Shown here: positions 1 to 10,100 of the stretch, in pieces
How the letters are laid out: the number at the start of each line of letters is the position of its first letter
How positions within the stretch are numbered: the first letter of the stretch is position 1
NCBI GenBank assembly: GCA_026874595.1
Contig: CM049315.1
Coordinates: 37,218,164-37,282,163, forward strand
DNA from: Sipunculus nudus
Lineage: Eukaryota; Annelida; Sipuncula; Golfingiida; Sipunculidae
Direction of reading: 5' to 3'
Length of the DNA: 64,000 bases
Notes under the pieces: model-generated
The model's input: the letters and a program-made list of their open reading frames with translations, nothing else
Databases searched by the model: none
What the model was told of the DNA's origin: nothing
Position numbers and translations under genes: made by a program

Positions 1-876
1 ATCAAAAATATTCACGTTACCCCTGTGGGGGGCAACACGGGCAAGACGCCGGAATGCGTGGCGGTCGAGGACGCCGACGTTGATGAAAACAGGTCAGTCA
101 CCGCGTCTTTGCCGTGCAATCTTCACAAATGCTGTTCCGCCACGTACCCGAAAGCCAGCAACCCACACACCCTGCACGCACTTGTGGAGTCCCATCGGCG
201 TGTCATTGAAAGCGTAGGAGAGCTCGACGTTGCAATGCAGAGGGCCATGCAAAACACGGAACGCGCCAATGAGTGCCCATTAAATTTTCTGGCGTCACGT
301 CTGATTTCGTGCGTCTACAACTTGAGAGACACGCGGGGCCGCGCAGAAAAAAGCACCGCTTCGGAGGGAGATTGTGATCAGTCCGAAGACTGCCCGTTGG
401 TATATACGTGGGGTTCAGTGGCCGTCGGGAGCGGGCCCCATATGCCGCAGCTGGCGCGCACACTCCGCAAACGGTTTTCGCCTGCAGCGTGTAAACCATT
501 GCAGTTGTGCTCGGCCGATTACGACCCTTGCGCACAACGAGCACGCCACGGACCAACTGACCGTTTTGGCAGGGTAGGGCGGAAGACCGATTCTGTTCTC
601 AGCGGGCAAAGCACAGCTTACAGGTCCCGCAATGGCGATTTCGTGTCCGCTTTGTACGACTGCACAGCCGACCCGTCAGTTGGGTCCTTGTCACCTGTAA
701 ATGGCGTTTACGCTTATTTCACATGGCTTCAACAGAAACGCCACGCCTTGTGGGCTGTTGACGGAGACGTGAACGAAAAGCAGCAGCAGGTGCCGTGGGA
801 CACATTAGAAATGACGTGTCAGGCGTGGACCTCCACATCAGGACTCACCCCCGCTGTCGAACCTTACAAACTTTAA
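1..876 (+). CDS. Unrecognised protein, 5' end outside window
   Basis: The reading frame is open from the first base of the window to a TAA at 874-876 (about 291 codons seen). The first start-like codon is a GTG at 25, so the true start probably lies upstream of the window. The protein has scattered cysteines, several in the first 70 residues, and no membrane segment or signal peptide that I can see. I do not recognise the family. Codon use and GC content match the neighbouring intronless genes. It converges with the minus-strand gene that ends at 1105. Confidence 0.6.
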   Translation: MKNIHVTPVGGNTGKTPECVAVEDADVDENRSVTASLPCNLHKCCSATYPKASNPHTLHALVESHRRVIESVGELDVAMQRAMQNTERANECPLNFLASRLISCVYNLRDTRGRAEKSTASEGDCDQSEDCPLVYTWGSVAVGSGPHMPQLARTLRKRFSPAACKPLQLCSADYDPCAQRARHGPTDRFGRVGRKTDSVLSGQSTAYRSRNGDFVSALYDCTADPSVGSLSPVNGVYAYFTWLQQKRHALWAVDGDVNEKQQQVPWDTLEMTCQAWTSTSGLTPAVEPYKL

Positions 877-1104
877 ATAGCAAAATATAAACTGTTTCAA
901 CACACACACATATGTATGTATGTATAACAAACAATAGATCATGGACATACAACTGTTTTATTGTTGATATATAATATAAAGCAACAGTGTTCACAAAATA
1001 TCAGTTTGACATATTATACTTAAGCATTATGCAATATCTCTTGTGAATCTATTCAAATGTGTATAAGTATGCGTGTGTATGGATGCCATTCTCGAATACG
1101 ACAT
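877..1104. terminator. Convergent 3' end region with polyadenylation signals
   Basis: This short AT-rich spacer separates two convergent genes. Read on the minus strand, an AATAAA lies at about 961-956 and would serve the gene ending at 1105. No canonical AATAAA was found for the plus-strand gene; AATATAAA-like strings occur near 970. No other gene is visible. Confidence 0.4.
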
Positions 1105-3723
1105 TCACATAAAAACATTGGGTTCTTCCTTATGCGTGAAACCTTGTGTTATGAATTGCCATACGTAATCATGACCTTTGGGGGTCGAGTACAGATTGTT
1201 TGCGAAGGGTTTGAACATGTACATGGTGGTGTATATGGCGTTCTTTAGTATGTACCATTTTGTGTGTGCTGCTGTGCCCTCTTGTATGTTTGATGCCGTA
1301 CAAATTCCCAAAGCGTTTATATTTTTTTCAACCTCCTGAAATGCTATGTTGCGCAGTAACAGAACAGAGGACCGTATTTTTGCAAGTTTCTGTGACTTTT
1401 TGTTGTGTCTTTTACCATCAAGGCGGAGAGTTGCAGTAGGGTCCAAACATATATCTGCGGAGAGTTTATCCATATCTGTCAGGTTGTATACAAGCTGGCG
1501 AAGAACTAACAAAGCGTAAGGTGCCCCGTCGTATTGCCTGTCCATCCATTCGTGCATCTCCATTCCGGGGATGTATAGTGTGTCCCGTGATTCAGCAGCA
1601 CTCTCTGTTTCTCTACGCTTGGCCCATTCTTCCTCGTACGCTTTGACTGCACCCGCCAGGTCTTGTCTGTCGTTCAGCAGACACAAAAGCCATAAACCGG
1701 GGAAAGCGCTTGATGTGGTGACTCGGCGATCCATACCTTTCAAATACATCAAAATAGATGAAGTAAACGCTTCCCATGTTTGTTTAGTCCGGTGCCATCC
1801 TATAGCGTACAGCAGCAGCGTGACGTTAATCCCTAGCACTGCTGCTCGCCGAACGCTACTGTACTTGTACAACGCGTAGAAGACGCCCCTGCAGTCATCT
1901 GATGCGTTCTCGTCTGTCAGAACGGCCTGAATGGGCCTGTCCTCTAACCGGTAGCTCGGGTTCCCTTGCTCGTCCCTGGGCGTGGCACCAAAGACCATAG
2001 TGTACAGCATGTCTGCCGTGTGGCATGAGGACGTCATTAGCTTTTCCGCACTGCCGTACGATGGCTGTGGCCACACGACGTAAGGTGTCCAGTCTGCCTT
2101 TTGGTTCAAGGGGTCCGCGTGCGTCATATGACTTTCACTTGCTTCCCTCTGGGACTCGGACACGTCATTCCGTATGCCCTCCCAGCATGAATCGTTACCT
2201 GTCGTGGCAGCAACAGAACCCGATACGGAAGCGGCCGTTGGAAAACCTCCTAAAGGAGGGAGGGCCTCCCATTCCAGTCCAGTTTGCAACAGTGGTCTGT
2301 AACCTAAATCCTTCTTTCCGCATTTGAACCCCGTCAGGAACATGTCGTAGTAACACTCGAGAGCCACTGGCGTGCTCGCCACGACATCCGCCCACCTGCG
2401 GGACATCACATATTGTATCTGACGGTTATTTTGCGATATCTCATACCAAGCGTACAGGTACCAAAGGCCGGCGTAGAGGTCCGAGAAGTGCCGGTTCGCA
2501 TCACAGTCCAGTTGGTGGGTCAACGTTCCGACATCTGCCACGGCGTTGTTGACAGCGAGCACGAATGCTGGTGCGACGGTAACGAAAGAACCCTTACTGT
2601 CCTGTGGCACCCTCCAGGCCCCGCTGCTTCCCTGGCGGCCTGGCGGGACCAGGTTCACGTTAGCCAAGGACGGGTCGGTTGGTCCCATTTCATGCCGGAG
2701 CAATGTATCTTGCAAACTGGACAAACGTGACCTGGTGAAATCCTTTATTTTTTTCCCCTTTGACGTAATCATATGGAAAAGTAAATGTGTCTCGGGACCG
2801 TACACGGGCAATGCTGGGCGATCACATTGTTGCGTGGAAGCCGCGAGTACTCTTTTCGCATGCTCGGTCGGAAGTTGGAATGCAGGTAAACGTTGGCGGC
2901 ACGTAAGCAACGCGCGTTTTGACATGTTCATTGTCTGCAAAGCCCTTTTAGTACGTGTCTGGCCATCTACCGTTTTTACCATCATGGGTACCAGCTGCTC
3001 CACGAGCGGGGGAACAGAAGCGTCTGCTTTGTTTCCATGATTCATCAGTTCATCAGGGCAGGGTCGTGATGTTGGTTGACGCAATGGGCTACGAGACCTG
3101 CGCTGGTCCTCTTCCTCTGGATGGACCATTTCTGGAGGCCGTCGACTGAATGCGTCGTTCAGTGTTGTCAAATGTCCCATGAGTGCATCCGTGAGTTCAG
3201 CCGCACGGGCGGTGTCGCCTGTGGTCCGTCGTAAAAAGTCTTCGGCTAACCCCTTAACCCTTTCCCCGGCGATGCACAGCGCGTCCTGGGTCCCCGGTTC
3301 CATTAACCGTATGAGGTCCAACAACTCTGTCCGGTATCGGTCGTGGACGTCTGTCACAGCTTCATCGTGCAGCCGTTTCGCTTTCAGCCGTAAAAGCGGT
3401 AGGTACCCGTCCCTCATGGTGCGCATTTTGAGTCTTGCAGTCCTCAGACTCTCCCTGGTACGAGCGGAATGAACCAGTAAAACATGGTACAAGGGAGGCA
3501 AACGGTTATTGGCGGTAGACTGTGACATGACGGCGTTGTCAGGTGTCCACACAGAAATGTTAGCACCAGAACACGTCCCGCTGTCCAGTATTTCAAGCCT
3601 GCGGTGGAACTCTTTGTCCGACTCCAGTGTGCCATTTTCGAACAAATGATCACTTCTTCTTCGTCCGCTAGTTGTATCATGTGGATCTCCGCGCCGTTGA
3701 GCCATGGCATGAGAAGACCGCAT
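1105..3723 (-). CDS. Large unrecognised protein (872 aa), probably structural
   Basis: This is a long uninterrupted frame with an ATG start at 3723; a second ATG six codons in (3705) is an alternative. The product is predominantly helical. A charged, coiled-coil-like stretch lies at roughly residues 85-165, and the C-terminal half is rich in Trp, Tyr and Leu. I see no signal peptide, clear transmembrane segment or catalytic motif. Together with the 1083-aa protein at 10862-14113 it is one of the two largest non-repetitive products of the left segment, and such proteins in large DNA viruses are often capsid, portal or tegument components. That role is inference from size and setting only. It lies head to tail with the nuclease-like gene downstream of position 3899 on the same strand. 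Confidence 0.8.
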   Translation of the reverse strand: MRSSHAMAQRRGDPHDTTSGRRRSDHLFENGTLESDKEFHRRLEILDSGTCSGANISVWTPDNAVMSQSTANNRLPPLYHVLLVHSARTRESLRTARLKMRTMRDGYLPLLRLKAKRLHDEAVTDVHDRYRTELLDLIRLMEPGTQDALCIAGERVKGLAEDFLRRTTGDTARAAELTDALMGHLTTLNDAFSRRPPEMVHPEEEDQRRSRSPLRQPTSRPCPDELMNHGNKADASVPPLVEQLVPMMVKTVDGQTRTKRALQTMNMSKRALLTCRQRLPAFQLPTEHAKRVLAASTQQCDRPALPVYGPETHLLFHMITSKGKKIKDFTRSRLSSLQDTLLRHEMGPTDPSLANVNLVPPGRQGSSGAWRVPQDSKGSFVTVAPAFVLAVNNAVADVGTLTHQLDCDANRHFSDLYAGLWYLYAWYEISQNNRQIQYVMSRRWADVVASTPVALECYYDMFLTGFKCGKKDLGYRPLLQTGLEWEALPPLGGFPTAASVSGSVAATTGNDSCWEGIRNDVSESQREASESHMTHADPLNQKADWTPYVVWPQPSYGSAEKLMTSSCHTADMLYTMVFGATPRDEQGNPSYRLEDRPIQAVLTDENASDDCRGVFYALYKYSSVRRAAVLGINVTLLLYAIGWHRTKQTWEAFTSSILMYLKGMDRRVTTSSAFPGLWLLCLLNDRQDLAGAVKAYEEEWAKRRETESAAESRDTLYIPGMEMHEWMDRQYDGAPYALLVLRQLVYNLTDMDKLSADICLDPTATLRLDGKRHNKKSQKLAKIRSSVLLLRNIAFQEVEKNINALGICTASNIQEGTAAHTKWYILKNAIYTTMYMFKPFANNLYSTPKGHDYVWQFITQGFTHKEEPNVFM

Positions 3724-3898
3724 TCATAAAGTGATATGTGTGTCAGGAACCTCCAACTCTAAGCCAATAAAGCCACCGCATGCCATTGACCATGCGAGAC
3801 AAGCGGGCGCCTACATGCTCTATCAGTCCAGCCTGCTGCCCCATATGCATCCTGATCTTTGAGGTACCCGTGCAGTTGAATATTATTAGCACTCTACG

Positions 3899-5302
3899 CT
3901 ACTGTGTGTACTTCTCAATCGGGCAGACGGTTGTCACCAGTTCATACATCGCTTTTGTGTAGCGGTCGGCGTGTTCGAGCACAGACAGGTCAGTTGGTGC
4001 GCGGAACGTACATATGGGCCCTGCGGGGGCGCCGCCTTCACACTTGCTTCGTCCTTCGCCAATAGGAAGAACATATCCGCATTCTTGAGAGCAGAACACC
4101 ATTTCTGAAAAGGCCACGTTCGAGAATTGGCCCCCGTCTCCACAGCCTGTTTGAGGTTGAAATGTTCGCTCGGATGTGCTGTCCCTTTTATCGTTTGTGG
4201 CATCTGCTTTTTCCTTAACAGTGAAACGTCTCACGCGACAGCACGTCTTTCCAACCCACACGTATGAACTGAAACGAACGCGAAGTGCGTGTATGCGGTG
4301 CTGTTGCTGTGCACCCTTTCTCCAGTGCGCTGCGGATGATCGATGCAAGAACTCGCGCAGGCGCCAGGTAGTGTCGCAAACCTGGTAAAACGCCGATTGA
4401 CACGCGAACGTAATTCGTTCTTTTGAAAAGACAGGCGACACTATACTGGAGTACTTGAACGTCCTGGCGACTTGTTGATATTGCGAGCGGATGAGATCCT
4501 GTTTATGGACACTTGCGTTGAAGCCGATACTTTTCACTTCGACCACACACACCCATGCGCAACGGCCTTTGGGGTGTGCGGCCAGCAGTACCACATCCGG
4601 CCGTCTCGTCCCTTTCAGCTGTAGGCGCTTCTTCGCATCCATCCGTTTTACTTTCCGACGTGGTGGCCACCTCACAGAGTTGCATGTCGGCAAAGGTCTG
4701 TTGCTTTCTGTTGAGGCAGTACCGACGTTTGATATTGGGATGTGCGGTCCGACGGGTGTTTCACATACAACGGTAACTTTAACATCTTTGGCCCATTGTA
4801 ATAAAACAGGCGTAGGTATGTCTTCGCCTTTTTTAAACGGATAACATTCCAACATGGTCAGCGCCCTTAGTATAAACCCCCTGGCGTTTGATTCGGCGTG
4901 TGCGGCCTGCACGGAACCCGATGCTTGCCAAAATAGGGCATTTCCGAATGCGATTTCTACCACGTCTTTCAAATTGGTAACTTTATAGAGACGATTTTGT
5001 AGTCGCGTGTGGAACCGTTCACCAGCCGTTGTCGAACGTGCGTGGCAGCGGTCGAGGTTTGCCAGGACTGGGGCTATCACGCCCTTGTTGTACGATTCGA
5101 ACGTCTGGAACACCTTGGGTGACACATGTCCCGTATGTGCGGTCCAGGATGAAACTGCTCTCCGAAGTAAAGGGTTTTTAGCCGCTGCAGATTTCCATGC
5201 AGCAAACTCGCGACATCTCTGCACTGTGTACAACTTTGTGAGTTCTGACACCAGTTCTTGCTTGTGGAGACGATACCTCTCATGGTGGACACGTTTTTCC
5301 AT
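3899..5302 (-). CDS. Putative PD-(D/E)XK-type nuclease (467 aa)
   Basis: The ATG at 5302 is followed by an uninterrupted 467-codon frame. Around residues 233-258 the sequence RRPDVVLL is followed 18 residues later by VVEVKS. The Asp236...Glu255-X-Lys257 spacing, with hydrophobic strands on both sides, is the core signature of the PD-(D/E)XK nuclease superfamily, which cleaves DNA with Mg2+. A Gln/Tyr cluster near residue 274 (SQYQQ) may correspond to the helix motif after the core in exonuclease-type members. The N-terminal 170 residues are helical, and the C-terminus is Cys-rich and of unknown fold. In large DNA viruses such enzymes process replication intermediates, as the herpesvirus alkaline nuclease does; I cannot show orthology. 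TATA-like strings lie at 5395-5402 and near 5350 on the same strand. Confidence 0.6.
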   Translation of the reverse strand: MEKRVHHERYRLHKQELVSELTKLYTVQRCREFAAWKSAAAKNPLLRRAVSSWTAHTGHVSPKVFQTFESYNKGVIAPVLANLDRCHARSTTAGERFHTRLQNRLYKVTNLKDVVEIAFGNALFWQASGSVQAAHAESNARGFILRALTMLECYPFKKGEDIPTPVLLQWAKDVKVTVVCETPVGPHIPISNVGTASTESNRPLPTCNSVRWPPRRKVKRMDAKKRLQLKGTRRPDVVLLAAHPKGRCAWVCVVEVKSIGFNASVHKQDLIRSQYQQVARTFKYSSIVSPVFSKERITFACQSAFYQVCDTTWRLREFLHRSSAAHWRKGAQQQHRIHALRVRFSSYVWVGKTCCRVRRFTVKEKADATNDKRDSTSERTFQPQTGCGDGGQFSNVAFSEMVFCSQECGYVLPIGEGRSKCEGGAPAGPICTFRAPTDLSVLEHADRYTKAMYELVTTVCPIEKYTQ

Positions 5303-5541
5303 GCCGGTAAAGAGGCCACGCGGTGATCACTGTCAGTTCACTGCCCCCGCATATACCAAATGACGCACGCGGTTTACCCCGTGTGACGAGTGTAATATAT
5401 ATGACTCGTAGCTATCACGTGATCACCATTACCAGTTTCGGTATATGCAAATAGGTTCATGGCATATTACGCTGCGTATATGTACGGAAAATGGTTGATT
5501 AAACAAATGTATTGGCCACGGCCAACAGTTCCATGTAAGCT

Positions 5542-5973
5542 TTACCCTCCATCTCCCGAAATTTCATCATCTTCTTGGTTACTGGAGGTGTTGTCGTTCT
5601 CGTTTGTTCGTACATGATTGCTGTTTGTGTTGACACCAACAGTACCGGTGTGTTCCGCCCACATCACAGGAGCGGGTTTTGTCCCCCAATACCACAGTTT
5701 GCACACAGGATAACCTCTAACTGGTGTTTGGTCCACCTCCCTGACCTTCCAAACGCACAAGACTCGAGGGGCTCCACAGCACATGTCCGACGCCGTGCAA
5801 TTTTCCCCTATACGTTTACAATCCTGCACGGGATCTACTTTATGGCGGTCAGTGAGAAGGTGTTTGGCTAAGGCAAACGGAAACGTACCCCTTAACTTGA
5901 CTCCGGGTAGCACAAACAACATCAAAGAAACCACGGTCAGATAGGTCAACGCCATGTACGGGCGGGTACCCAT
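5542..5973 (-). CDS. Small secreted protein with cystine-knot-like cysteine pattern
   Basis: The frame is open from 6177, but the ATG at 5973 begins a good signal peptide (MGTRPYMALTYLTVVSLMLF), giving a 143-aa precursor; the upstream ATG at 6177 is the alternative. After the signal the spacing is C-X6-C-X5-C-C-X6-C and then a later C, the inhibitor-cystine-knot (knottin) arrangement used by many small extracellular peptides, including arthropod and mollusc peptides and some insect-virus peptides. The tail is Asn/Asp/Glu/Ser-rich and low complexity. The role is unknown; secretion and a disulphide-knotted core are what the sequence supports. The gene lies between the nuclease-like gene and a CARD-like gene, all on the minus strand. 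Confidence 0.6.
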   Translation of the reverse strand: MGTRPYMALTYLTVVSLMLFVLPGVKLRGTFPFALAKHLLTDRHKVDPVQDCKRIGENCTASDMCCGAPRVLCVWKVREVDQTPVRGYPVCKLWYWGTKPAPVMWAEHTGTVGVNTNSNHVRTNENDNTSSNQEDDEISGDGG

Positions 5974-6230
5974 TGCAATCTGAAATCGTCCTCTATCGTG
6001 CAAACCAATGGAATTGCGCTTATGCACGAGGCGTGAAATGTTTGCTGGCGACTTTAACCATGGTCTGCGTTTCACAAATACTTTAACATTCGAGGCTAGA
6101 GATATACACGATGGGACTGCACTGTACAGGACGATAAATGGACACCATATGCCGGGAGCAGACGTCGGTGTGAACACTAGTGCAGAGATGTCGTATTTAT
6201 TTTCCTCACAAGGAATCTGTCCTCGTCAGA

Positions 6231-6980
6231 TTAGTCATTAAGGTCGAACCTGTATTCCTCAAATGATGGAATGGTCACGACATAATATTGCTTTGCCTGA
6301 TTCTGTACGGCAGTCATGAGCATATCGGCTCTCTCATATTCACCCGATACATACAAGGCATACCACACATCAGACCACATGTGCGGACGCTGGTGCAGCC
6401 AATCGAAAAAACGGATACCGATAAAGCAGGAGGACACCCCTGCGGCGATATAAGAGAGTTCCTGATCAGACATGATGTCCATCTCGTAGAGTGTATTTAA
6501 CAGCCCGTTGCTTTTAAGATCCAATCCATCCAATAGGTCACCTGAAATATCCCTCAACGTTTGTTTCGTGTAGTACACGTATCTACATTCTGAAGTGTAT
6601 GCACATGTAGGTTTAGATAAAAGAACTGGAACCGTCGTGCCTGCTTTGATGTTCTTAGCAATAGACCGTTGTTTTTCGATCCATGCGTGTATGCCTTCTA
6701 CTGTATGTATATCTGGACGTGTTTTGGCAACGACCTCTCCTGTAAACGCAGCTGCATTATATCTATCCCGCACGTACCGCATCCATACATAAGGAGGTAT
6801 TTCCTCTGGGTACAGAGTGAACGTGCAGTATATGCCATCACCCGGGTCAGGTTCGGTCGCGTCCAATGTCGGCAGTGTGTGTATATCTTTCAACCGCAAC
6901 CCGGTATCTAAGCAATCCGATCCTGGCGTGTGCCCCTCCGTACGACATCTGTAACACGGTAACGGCTCGCGACTCCCCAT
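6231..6980 (-). CDS. CARD-like death-fold protein with N-terminal zinc-knuckle-like motif
   Basis: The frame can be read from a GTG at 7049, but that stretch overlaps a TATA run (7031-7042), so the ATG at 6980 is the likely start (249 aa). Residues 9-23 hold a C-X2-C-X4-H-X5-C motif, one residue longer than a standard CCHC knuckle. Roughly residues 153-225 resemble a caspase-recruitment domain: short amphipathic helices, a GIRFFDWLHQRP segment matching the helix-3 'LL..L..RG' position, then a helix ending YERADML, where CARDs have 'tG...LA..L'. CARDs assemble with apoptosis and RIG-I-like or inflammasome adaptors. A viral copy could block or hijack such signalling. The domain call is pattern-based and the function is inferred. 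A minus-strand AATAAA lies at about 6200. Confidence 0.55.
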   Translation of the reverse strand: MGSREPLPCYRCRTEGHTPGSDCLDTGLRLKDIHTLPTLDATEPDPGDGIYCTFTLYPEEIPPYVWMRYVRDRYNAAAFTGEVVAKTRPDIHTVEGIHAWIEKQRSIAKNIKAGTTVPVLLSKPTCAYTSECRYVYYTKQTLRDISGDLLDGLDLKSNGLLNTLYEMDIMSDQELSYIAAGVSSCFIGIRFFDWLHQRPHMWSDVWYALYVSGEYERADMLMTAVQNQAKQYYVVTIPSFEEYRFDLND

Positions 6981-7030
6981 GTGCGCACGGTTTATCACTT
7001 CATATACATCATATGGACTTACATTTATGA

Positions 7031-7042
7031 TATATATATATA
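7031..7042 (-). promoter_or_regulatory. TATA box of the CARD-like gene
   Basis: A 12-bp alternating TA run lies 50-60 bp upstream of the ATG at 6980. Its position excludes the GTG at 7049 as the start, because that codon would be outside the transcript. Confidence 0.5.
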
Positions 7043-7187
7043 CCGACACCTGTGGAGCTAGGTATACAATGATACCTTACGTACATGTTCCCTGTTTTAT
7101 TTGCCGTAGCGGCACCAGTCACTCGTCACGTGACTATATGTGACACTATCGTGCATGATACATGAGACCAAATACTAGTCATACGAA

Positions 7188-10100
7188 ATGGGCATTTTTT
7201 TTTACGGAAAAGTGTTATACCTGCCGCTTCTGGCATTGATCGCGCGCCAGATACTGGCCACCCGCAAGGCCGCACCCTCGTGGCGTTGGTTGGGAGCGCC
7301 GACGGCAAGTGAAATGGCCGGCCCTTTTCAATCGTGTAAGGTAACTGTGAACAACAAGCGTGTTACATGCGACGGCAGTAAACAGACATACACGTACCAG
7401 CAAGCACGACGTTGCTGTGAGTGTGCCGGTTTAGGACTCCCGCGTACACAGGCATCGCAGGTAGCGTGGATGATGGAACTGGCTTCCACTGTGAGCAGTG
7501 CACATTTCCGAATTGCAACCGAGGACACAAAAACCGAGGCATGCTCCGTTTTCCGCCGAACTACGGGTGCTTCCAAAAAGAAAGGCTGCCATCAAAAAAA
7601 GGCCGGTTTTTTGTGTTGGCCAAAACCCGGTACCCGTTTTTCAGATCCCGATGATAGGATTGAGCTCGTAGGGCCTTGGTCAAAGGAGAAAACATTTTGC
7701 AAAGATACAGCAAAGAACAATTGCAGTGGCTTGACAAAAGTCACTAACAAGGAGGCAAAAAGTTGCTGCCAGTGCGCAGGAGGGCGTTTGCCTGTCATAT
7801 CCGACCAAGGATATGACTTCAAAAGCGACTCTGTAAGCAAACTGTTGCGACAAGTGAATATTTCAGAAACGTGGACAATGTTCTCCGAAAACAATCAAGT
7901 CATCAAAACTCCCGAATGTCACCTTTTTCATTTTCATGGCGATACAAAAGTAGGCAATTACAAACACAAGGATCAGAAGGGAAACGTCGATTGCGAAAAC
8001 AAACACCGGTACATATGTGTCCGTCCAATGTGCTCTGTGGGATACTGGGGACGCAAGTGCCAACAGAATTGCTCAACAGGATGCTACAGACGCGAGTGTA
8101 AGGCATATACAGGAACGTGTTCACACGGGTGCAAAGCAGGCCTCAAAGGAAAGCTTTGCAACACAACCTGCAACAGTGGACGTTGGGGTAAAAACTGCGC
8201 ACGAAAATGTTCATCAGGATGCATGAGGGAAAGGGGTGCAAAGCCTGTTTGCTACCCCACAAACGGAATCTGCTCTTGCAATGCAGGTTACGCAGGCCAG
8301 AGATGTAACAAGTTGTGCTCGAACGGAACGTTCGGCTTAGGTTGCAAACTCAAGTGTTCGGTAGGTTGTCTGCGTGAACCGGACGAAAAAGCGAAAAACA
8401 GAACGGTAATTAAAGGAACAGCCATTTGTCGTTCAACAGATGGGGTATGCGATTGCCGGCCTGGATTTAAAGGCAGAAAATGCGCCAATGCATGCAGGTC
8501 AGATCAGTGGGGTCTTCATTGTGCCTTCAACTGTTCGGAAGGTTGTTCCAGTCGGAAATGCAATGCAGTAAACGGTGGATGTTCATGCATGCCAGGCTTT
8601 CAGGGTGCCCGCTGCAACGTGAGATGCCCTCCAGGGACATTGGATGATATATGTACCAGGACATGCTCTAACAATTGTGTACCAGTAAAAGGTATCCGTT
8701 TATGTGACAAGAAAAGCGGGTCTTGCAGTTGCTGTCCAGGTTACTACGGCAAGGGTTGCAGCATGGAGTGTGCCAGGGACAAGTATGGATCTGATTGTAC
8801 CCAGACGTGTCCAGATAACTGCCTGCACGCCCCCGCCAACCATATTTGGAAGATCAAGACAAATGTTCAGAATTCGGGTTCCAGATACACGTGGCGTGTG
8901 TGTGCAAAAGATACAGGGGCGTGTAGCTGCAAAGCCGGTTACAAAGGTCAGACATGTTCGGAAACATGCAGCCAGCAGGAATGGGGTGAAAACTGTCACA
9001 GTACTTGTCCGGTCAATTGCAACGGGACCGCCTCGGATTCAAATGTTAAATGCAACCGGTTTAATGGAACGTGCTTGTGCAAGGACGGCTATACGGGACA
9101 CAAATGCGCGGATGTATGCTCTACAGGCACGTGGGGTACGAAATGTTCCCGAAATTGCTCTAGCCGGTGCATCACCACAGGTAACAGTCATAAGCCGACC
9201 TGCAATCATATAAACGGGACGTGCACATGTCAAGCGGGGTACAGGGGTAAACACTGTGAGGAACTCTGTGCAAACGGCACGTACGGCCCATCCTGCTCGA
9301 AAACGTGCCCAAGCCGTTGTGTGCGTGCACGGAATACGAATTCTGTTCGGAGAACAACGTATCCGTTATGCGACCCTATTTCAGGCAGCTGCTTGTGCCA
9401 GGCCGGTTACAAAGGGCATTACTGCAATGAAACGTGCTCATCAGACAAATGGGGTTTAGAATGTGCCTTTTCGTGTACGCCTGAATGCAATGGATCCGTT
9501 GTAGACAGTGGTGTACCTGTCAGGAAATGCAACATGGTGAACGGTTCGTGCACGTGCCAGGCCGGGTACGTGGGCGAGCGCTGCACTGAAATTTGCGACG
9601 GTGGGCTTTGGGGGGAGGATTGTGCCAGTTTATGCGGTGCCGGGTGCTGGAACCGCTCCAGCTGCCACCATGAAGACGGACATTGTGCACCGTGCACAAA
9701 CGGGTACACGGGGCCGAGGTGTGAAAGCTTGTGCCCGTCCGGTGTTTGGGGGAATAACTGCAGTAGCACCTGTTCGCTGTTTTGTGCAAACAGGAAATGC
9801 AGCCCATTTGACGGGAAATGTTACCAGTGTAAAGCTGGCAAGGACAGCGACTTCTGCGACCAGGATTGCTCGACCGGTGTGTGGGGGACTAACTGCAGTA
9901 ACAACTGTTCGCCGTCCTGTGCAAATGGCACATGCAACCCATTCGACGGGAAATGCTACCAATGCATAGCTGGCAAAGAAGGCGACTTCTGCGACGCGGA
10001 TTGCCCGACCGGTGTGTGGGGGACCAACTGCAGTAACACCTGTCCGCCGTCCTGTGCAAATGGCACATGCAACCCATTCGACGGAAAATGCTACCAATGC

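Noticed and set aside
31-876. Recognisable capsid or terminase gene at the left edge
   Set aside because: No Walker or nuclease motif or known capsid signature could be found, so no identity is claimed.
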